NCBI GenBank assembly: GCA_020631735.1
Contig: CM036197.1
Coordinates: 43,509,880-43,573,879, forward strand
DNA length: 64,000 bases
Origin: Saccharum officinarum
Taxonomy: Eukaryota; Streptophyta; Magnoliopsida; Poales; Poaceae
Direction of reading: 5' to 3'
Position numbers and translations under genes: made by a program. Of this stretch, positions 59,201-64,000 are shown piece by piece (within the stretch, counting starts at the first letter, position 1; each line of letters starts with the position of its first letter). The notes under the pieces are model-generated. The model had not been told where the DNA came from. It made no database searches and saw only the letters and a program-made list of their open reading frames with translations.

Positions 59201-59375
59201 TCCAAATAATAGGCCACTCATGTCATCAGTGGTGTTCATGTTGGAGAACAAAACCACAGCACTTGCTGTCCCAAAACAGCCTTTCTCGCAATGGTATTTG
59301 GAAGCCCAAGGAATAGAAGAGAATAACAACAGCTCTATGAATAACATGAGTGTAACAGTGTTAGATGGACGGTAG
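56281..59375 (+). pseudogene. RLK-3: S-domain receptor kinase with two in-frame stops
   Basis: Six exons: 56281-57694, 57792-58102, 58189-58399, 58498-58735, 58825-58972 and 59079-59375. The first ATG is 56281; the ATG at 56368 sits just before the signal-like hydrophobic segment and may be the functional one. Domain order matches RLK-1: lectin, S-locus, EGF-like, PAN, transmembrane, kinase with [14 protein letters not shown] and DFG, and a C-terminal tail. A TAG at 56776-56778 replaces an expected CAG in the lectin domain. A TGA at 58608-58610 replaces the Arg codon of HRD. All splice sites look normal. It is either a young pseudogene or one with sequencing or allelic errors; the residual frame could give a short N-terminal lectin fragment. 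Confidence 0.9.
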
Positions 59376-59819
59376 ATTGTTAGGCAAATCTGTTTTGTTT
59401 TGACAGATGTGTGAAATGTGTCATACAGGTGTTACTAGAATAGTGCAATTGCTATTAGATGTTATTAGTGCACCTCGTTATTGCATGGAGCTTTACTTAT
59501 ATATCTAAACGAAATTATATTAGTTTTGCCGGCAATATGGCATAAGAAAACATCTGGTGAATTTGCATTGCTTCTTGTCTCCGTTGTCGTGTCAACTTGT
59601 TCTGAATCTTGTCTGATGATCGACAATTGCCTGGCAGCACCGAACGGCCTGCAGCCGGGGAAACAAAATCAGCGTTCGTTTCATTCCTCATTGTTGGAAA
59701 CGAGACTTTGAAGGAGGTGAGACTTTGAAGAAGAAGGTGAATGATATCATGCATGGGGTTGGATGCACCGTACATCCAACCCCATGCTTACAAAATCCAA
59801 TGTCTAAGATTGCTGCCAG
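59376..59819. other. RLK-3 3' flank
   Basis: Presumed 3' UTR and downstream sequence; no gene. Contains the hairpin at 59751-59787. Confidence 0.45.
59751..59787. repeat. Perfect 15-bp inverted repeat with 7-nt loop
   Basis: gcatggggttggatg pairs fully with catccaaccccatgc around the loop caccgta. It lies directly upstream of the gag remnant and about 375 bp downstream of RLK-3. Confidence 0.9.
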
Positions 59820-60095
59820 GAAGGTTTGACAGGTCAACAACCAAAAAGGCCTTGAGTAAGTGTTATGTTGGTGAGTCAAGATTGAGGCAATGCCTTTAAT
59901 GGGCAAAGGTTGAACAAAGAGGGACTTGGCTATGCGCCAAAAAAGGCAAGAAAGCCTTTGGTCCTCACAAGATCATCTTTGTGAGAAACAATGGTAAGTA
60001 TTGCAACAAGTGCAAGAGCATTGGTCATGTGGAGGAGTGCAAAGACAAGAAGATTGTATCCACCATTCCCTTTATACAGATTGATGCTAAAATGG
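59820..60095 (+). pseudogene. Sirevirus gag zinc-knuckle remnant
   Basis: The translation resembles the C-terminal part of the gag at 7096-9123. It shows GLGYAPKK, then in another frame FVRNNGKYCNKCKSIGHV followed by EEC, that is, a shortened zinc knuckle. There is a one-base frame break in an A run near 59940. The rest of the element is absent. Confidence 0.8.
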
Positions 60096-60124
60096 AGGAG
60101 AGGGGAGAGGAAAGAGAAGCTAGG

Positions 60125-60906
60125 GCCTGTTTTGCAGGGCTTCAACTCCACCAAAAACGGCTCCAGCTCTGGCTCCTCTGCCGGAGTGGCTTGGTTGGTG
60201 AAGAGGAAGTTGTTTTTTTAGATTACAAAGTACAACATAGACGCCTACAACACGCATACACTCACCCCTATGAACACACATACGCAAATTCTATTCCTAT
60301 GAGCACCTTCAAATGACTGAGCCGATAGATGGTGAAATGTTTGGTAAAACAACTCCTCTTGGTAGATGAAAAAGGTAAAATGACTATGCTACCCCTTTCT
60401 TTTTATTTTCTTTACTTTTTCTCCTCTCTCCTTCTTTAGTTTCTTCTCTCCTCGTCCCCTCGGCATCTCACAATCGCTCACGTACGGCCGCCGAAGGACC
60501 TTTGCCCCACTCCCGGCGACCTCGATGGCCCGCGCCTGGCGGCCCCACGTGGTGTCCCCGTGACGAGCGGCCTTGTCATCCTTGCGACCGGCGGTCCCAA
60601 CGTTCCCACGCCCGCGCGACACAGCTCTGACCCCCGAGCACTCGCCCCTTGACGGCCCCAGTTTCCCTGTGCTCGGTGGCGCCCACACGACCAAGTGAGG
60701 GCAAATCCGCCCATCGCCTTGTGTTGGGCCCACAGGAGCAAGCGGAATCAGTGGAAGCTACGTTTTCCAGCTTCCACCCTCTCTCTCCTCTTCTCTCAGC
60801 GGATATTCCGCGACTCCGAACGCGAAGTGGAGCTGTTTGCCCCCGTTTGGTTGAAGAAGCGCAAAATAGCTCCAGGAGCTGCCTAGAGAGTTGTACCAAA
60901 TGGCCC
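60125..60906. mobile_element. hAT-like non-autonomous element with SINE insertion
   Basis: The left end gggcctgttttgcagg and the inverted right end gggccatttggtac are similar to the 14161-14855 element. The GC-rich centre (60460-60870) has open frames on both strands without domains. The left part is split by a SINE piece at 60213-60330. Confidence 0.55.
60213..60330 (-). mobile_element. Au-type SINE, 3' half
   Basis: Inverted, the sequence reads ctatcggctcagtc, gaaggtgctcataggaa, tgtgttcataggggtgagtg and tgtaggcgtctatgttg before a T/A run. These are recognisable parts of the grass Au SINE 3' region. The tRNA-like A/B boxes are missing (5' truncated). Confidence 0.7.
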
Positions 60907-61690
60907 TAAGTTACGGCCAGCTGCGACACATGCTTCATTTTTTTTGCAAGAGATAACAGAGTGGGCTATATATTAATGATCTAAGAAACTCTGTGAGAGA
61001 CATTATTAGGGCAACTCAATGGCTAGCTCTAAGTTAACATTAGGTGGCACGTGAAGGAGAGATAGATGTCAAAAAACTTTGATCATTTGAGGAGAAGAGT
61101 TATCCGATGCATGAAAGAAAGGTCAACTACATCTCTCTCTTGTATAGATGATTGGAAAGAGGAGATATATAGATCAATAAAGAATATCTACATGTGTAAG
61201 ATAACTTGTAAGAACTAGCAGATGACTTTTACTACTGAAGATGCCCCTACATGAGCAAGATGTTAGACACCAGATGACACATTAGTATATGGCCCAAGCC
61301 TACAAGTATGTTTCAATAGCAGGGCCTCTACTCTAGATGACACACACAACGTGCCCGTAGGTGAAGGTGCAGGTGCAGCATCTGATCCTATTATCTGATG
61401 ACTGCGCTATTTCCCATCAGAGAGCACATGGCATGGCAATGTGTCAATGTAGCCCCGCGTGTACTGCACTCCACGATGGTCGACTGTGGTCTAATAATCA
61501 CAGCTTCGCACACCATTCCGTAGTGAAGAAACACAACTACTAGCGCTGGAGTCCGCCGTGTTCCTGTTCCAACTTGGAACGCCCAGGCCCCACCCCAGGT
61601 AGAGGGAGCTAGTCGTGTTCCAAGTACGTACGTGTGGTTTAGACGGGCAGATGGAGAGTTTTTTAAAAAAAATAATATTTTTTTTAATGA
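60907..61690. other. Repeat-like sequence
   Basis: 61013-61250 has ends gggcaactcaatgg and inverted ggggcatcttcagtag and may be a Harbinger-like MITE. No gene. Confidence 0.4.
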
Positions 61691-62340
61691 ATAACTGTAA
61701 ATGTAGTAACTGAATTGTGAGAATTGTACCCTGTCGGCTGCTGCCTAGCCGATAGGACCCATATCGGCAACTGGCGGGCCGACAGGCCTCTCTTCTCCCC
61801 TCGCTCTCTCTCTCGCTCGCCGCTCCCCTCTCTCTCTCTCCCGGCTGCGCCGGCGACCGCTGGATCCGGCGGTGGGCTTGACGCCGCAGCCCCCACCCCG
61901 CCGGTGCTGCACCTGGGCCGGCTCTGCACCTCCGAGGACTTCAGCGGCGCCCACCGGTTTGCCATTGTGCCGACGAGGCACCGTTGCGGAGCCTGTGGCC
62001 TGTGGTCGGGGGCGAAACGGCCAAGTGCGGACTGCGGAGGCTGAGAGCTGAGGCGGAGGAGCCGTAACCACTCCGCTCTTCTTCCCATCGTAATAGTACG
62101 GCTCCACGGGTCCTTGACGCCTCGCGCCGCCGCAGTTCGGCACCCGTGTGGCCGTGTCCCTTGGCCGCCGTCTTCGCCAGGTACTACACTACCGTCTACT
62201 ACTGCTCGGGGTCTCGGCTCTCGCTTCTAATTCTAGTGCCATGGGGTCCATCCATCGATGAATATGTAGGGCGTTTTCATCCTTATAGTTCGAAGAATAG
62301 TAGGGACTTGCACGTATTTGTCTTCTCAGCGTAGTTAATT
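61691..62340. other. GC-rich exon-like segment, unassigned
   Basis: A GC-rich block between AT-rich flanks, open on the plus strand at 61724-62044 and the minus strand at 61684-62143, with a possible splice donor at 62178 (cgccag|gtacta). The plus frame includes a His/Cys-containing segment (RHRCGACGLWSGAKRP), but I recognise no family. It could be captured gene DNA inside a transposon. Confidence 0.35.
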
Positions 62341-63199
62341 AATTAAAAAAAACTTGGCGTGCTACACTTTCAGAGGAATTGGTGATCCGGAGCTTTTGCA
62401 GTGTCAATCCGTAAACACAAAATCTCCGACTAACCGCTGAATGTGTGAGCTCTGCCTGCCCGTGGCGATTTGCTGAATAACCTGAATTTCACTTGCAGCA
62501 AGCGTTGGAAATAAACATCTAAATGCCTGGTAAACCTGGCCAAGCATAATATTTGCTGGTCAGCTGCAAGCCATAGTGTACTTACTGTTGAATCATCTTA
62601 TGCAAATAGCATGTTACGAAAAACATGAATAAAACCCCACATATGAGGTATCGGGTATATCACACAATGCTGAAAACAACTCTGAACTTACTTATTCATC
62701 TGAATTTGGCTGTTTTCTAGTCTCCAATGACCACCGGTGGTATGAAAAAATATACAAGTTTACTAGCTTTATAGAAAAATATAACAGGTGAAGAATTCTA
62801 TGAATAATCCATATGAGGTACTGCACTGGAAATATTAGGCAGCCTTCACATTTTGGCATTAGAGCAACTGAAGATTAAAACAATGCCATGTGAAATTTGA
62901 TTGCATTCTTTGTTATGACACTTGACGATAAATTCTCAATCCCTGTATATTATCTGCATTTTTTTTCCAAGCTGCAAACTTCAATTCAGTGTGTTCGGTA
63001 CAGTAAGCTCAAATATTTATCCCTTTGGAAGACTGTAAGTTCACATATATTACGACCAGCTATGCTGCTGAAATTCACTTAACCCTACAGACCTACACAG
63101 TTAGTCAAAGATTTGAACATTTATATAGTAAGAGTTGGTGAAAACATCTAGCGGCCCTCTAGTGTCGTGATACACGATGTATTCAGAAAACCTTCTATG
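62341..63199. other. AT-rich sequence, no gene seen
   Basis: No repeat pair or domain recognised. Presumably the 3' flank of RLK-4. Confidence 0.35.
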
Positions 63200-63402
63200 T
63201 TTCTCCTTGTTGCTTCAGTTTCACTATTCCTTGGTAAAAATATACAGGCTCCTTTGGTGCCGGAAGCAATGTGGTTTCATTCTCTAAAAAAATACAACTG
63301 ATGACATGAGTGGCCTTGCATTTGGATTGTCTTGGACACACAAAAGTCCTAACATGAATACACCTCAAAACTTCATGGAGTGGATAACTTTCAGCAACCG
63401 AT
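63200..63402 (-). pseudogene. RLK-4: last-exon fragment on the minus strand
   Basis: On the minus strand this matches the final coding exon of RLK-1 and RLK-3. The peptide pieces [34 protein letters not shown] and LENETTLLPAPKEPVYF align with the kinase C-lobe end and tail. There is one extra base near 63350 and another length change in the T run at 63285-63292. The fragment runs straight into the N gap, so the rest of the gene is missing upstream. Confidence 0.85.
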
Positions 63403-63502
63403 NNNNNNNNNNNNNNNNNNNNNNNNNNNNNNNNNNNNNNNNNNNNNNNNNNNNNNNNNNNNNNNNNNNNNNNNNNNNNNNNNNNNNNNNNNNNNNNNNN
63501 NN
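63403..63502. other. Assembly gap, 100 N, inside RLK-4
   Basis: A conventional 100-N spacer. RLK-4 last-exon sequence ends on its left side and RLK-4 5' UTR-like sequence starts on its right side, so several kilobases of gene are expected here unless deleted. Confidence 0.95.
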
Positions 63503-63575
63503 TGTATATCTTTGTTCTTTCACAAGAGAAATCACATCAGGGATGGGGAGGCTGCTATATATGAAAACCATTCGT
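63503..63575 (-). promoter_or_regulatory. RLK-4 promoter and 5' UTR, minus strand
   Basis: On the minus strand the sequence matches the RLK-1 core promoter and leader (18810-18885): a TATA-like catatatagcagcctcccc, then tgatttc, then gaacaaagatataca. In RLK-1 the equivalent block is followed by the ATG within about 12 bases, which here falls inside the gap. Confidence 0.75.
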
Positions 63576-63646
63576 CTCCGTTGGCATGGAAGGAGATTTT
63601 TTTAAAAAAAAATTAATGCATGCAGCGCGTCAAGTCAAGTCAATGA

Positions 63647-63909
63647 GGCCGTGTTTAGATGGCCAAATAGGGGCCAGTGAATCACTGTTTCCTACTGTAG
63701 CAATTTTGTTTTTATTTGCTAATAATTGTCTAAACATTGATTAATTAGGCTTCAAATATTCGTCTCGCAAAGTACAACAAAAATATGCAATTAGTTTTTG
63801 ATTTCATCTACATTTATTACTCCATATATGTGCCGGCATTTTGATGTGATGGGAAATCTTCCTTTTGCATAGTAGAATTTGGGGATGAATTTGCGAAACT
63901 AAACAGGCC
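63647..63909. mobile_element. hAT-type MITE (cagtttg family)
   Basis: 263 bp with ends ggccgtgtttag and aaactaaacaggcc. Internal inverted family motifs include ctaataattgtctaaacatt and attcgtctcgcaaag. It sits in the RLK-4 promoter, about 75 bp upstream of the conserved leader block. Confidence 0.8.
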
Positions 63910-63962
63910 CTGAGTGAATCGCTTGTTGTTGTGGTGGCCCGCATGGCTGAAGGGCTTCCCTG

Positions 63963-64000
63963 GGCCTCGTTTAGTTCGGCGAATAGGGAATAAAATCACT
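63963..64000. mobile_element. Start of another MITE, cut by the window edge
   Basis: Begins ggcctcgtttagttcgg, the usual left end of the same hAT-type family. Only 38 bases are visible. Confidence 0.5.

Overview
This window is nuclear DNA from a grass, most likely an Andropogoneae species related to sorghum, Miscanthus or sugarcane. The evidence is a full-length Sirevirus (Ty1-copia), a Ty3-gypsy chromovirus, CACTA, hAT, Mutator-like, Harbinger-like, Helitron-like and Stowaway elements, Au-type SINE pieces, and spliced S-domain receptor kinase genes. Two 100-N runs (619-718 and 63403-63502) mark scaffold gaps. The species assignment is inference.

Layout. 1-618 is an inverted copy of 18097-18710 that ends at the first gap. 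722-11291 is a complete Sirevirus on the minus strand with about 2.1 kb LTRs. 11292-18752 is repeat-rich flank: Stowaway elements, a LINE zf-RVT remnant, hAT-like and Mutator-like pieces, and an older Sirevirus LTR. 18890-21983 is an intact seven-exon G-type lectin S-receptor-like kinase (RLK-1). 22916-35237 is again mostly transposon: CACTA-like elements, a solo LTR candidate, and the repeat-rich noncoding tail and 3' LTR of a Ty3 element. 35238-37033 is a truncated kinase pseudogene (RLK-2). 39260-44445 is a complete but inactivated chromovirus on the minus strand. 45586-56190 is a series of nested DNA transposons, including a 978-bp foldback element and a three-layer nest directly upstream of RLK-3. 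56281-59375 is RLK-3, structurally complete but with two in-frame stops. At 63200-63575, pieces of a fourth kinase (RLK-4) lie on the minus strand on both sides of the second gap: part of its last exon on one side and its promoter/5' UTR on the other. Its body is therefore missing from the assembly or deleted.

How it fits together. The only host genes I can support are members of one S-domain receptor kinase cluster (predicted plasma-membrane receptors with lectin, S-locus, EGF-like and PAN ectodomains and a Ser/Thr kinase). One copy looks functional, one is nearly intact, one is decayed, and one is hidden in a gap on the opposite strand. The inverted arm at the left edge predicts a further inverted copy just outside the window. 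Everything else is mobile DNA that has spread the cluster apart. The shared stop type (CAG to TAG) and the all-transition LTR differences point to cytosine-methylation-driven decay.
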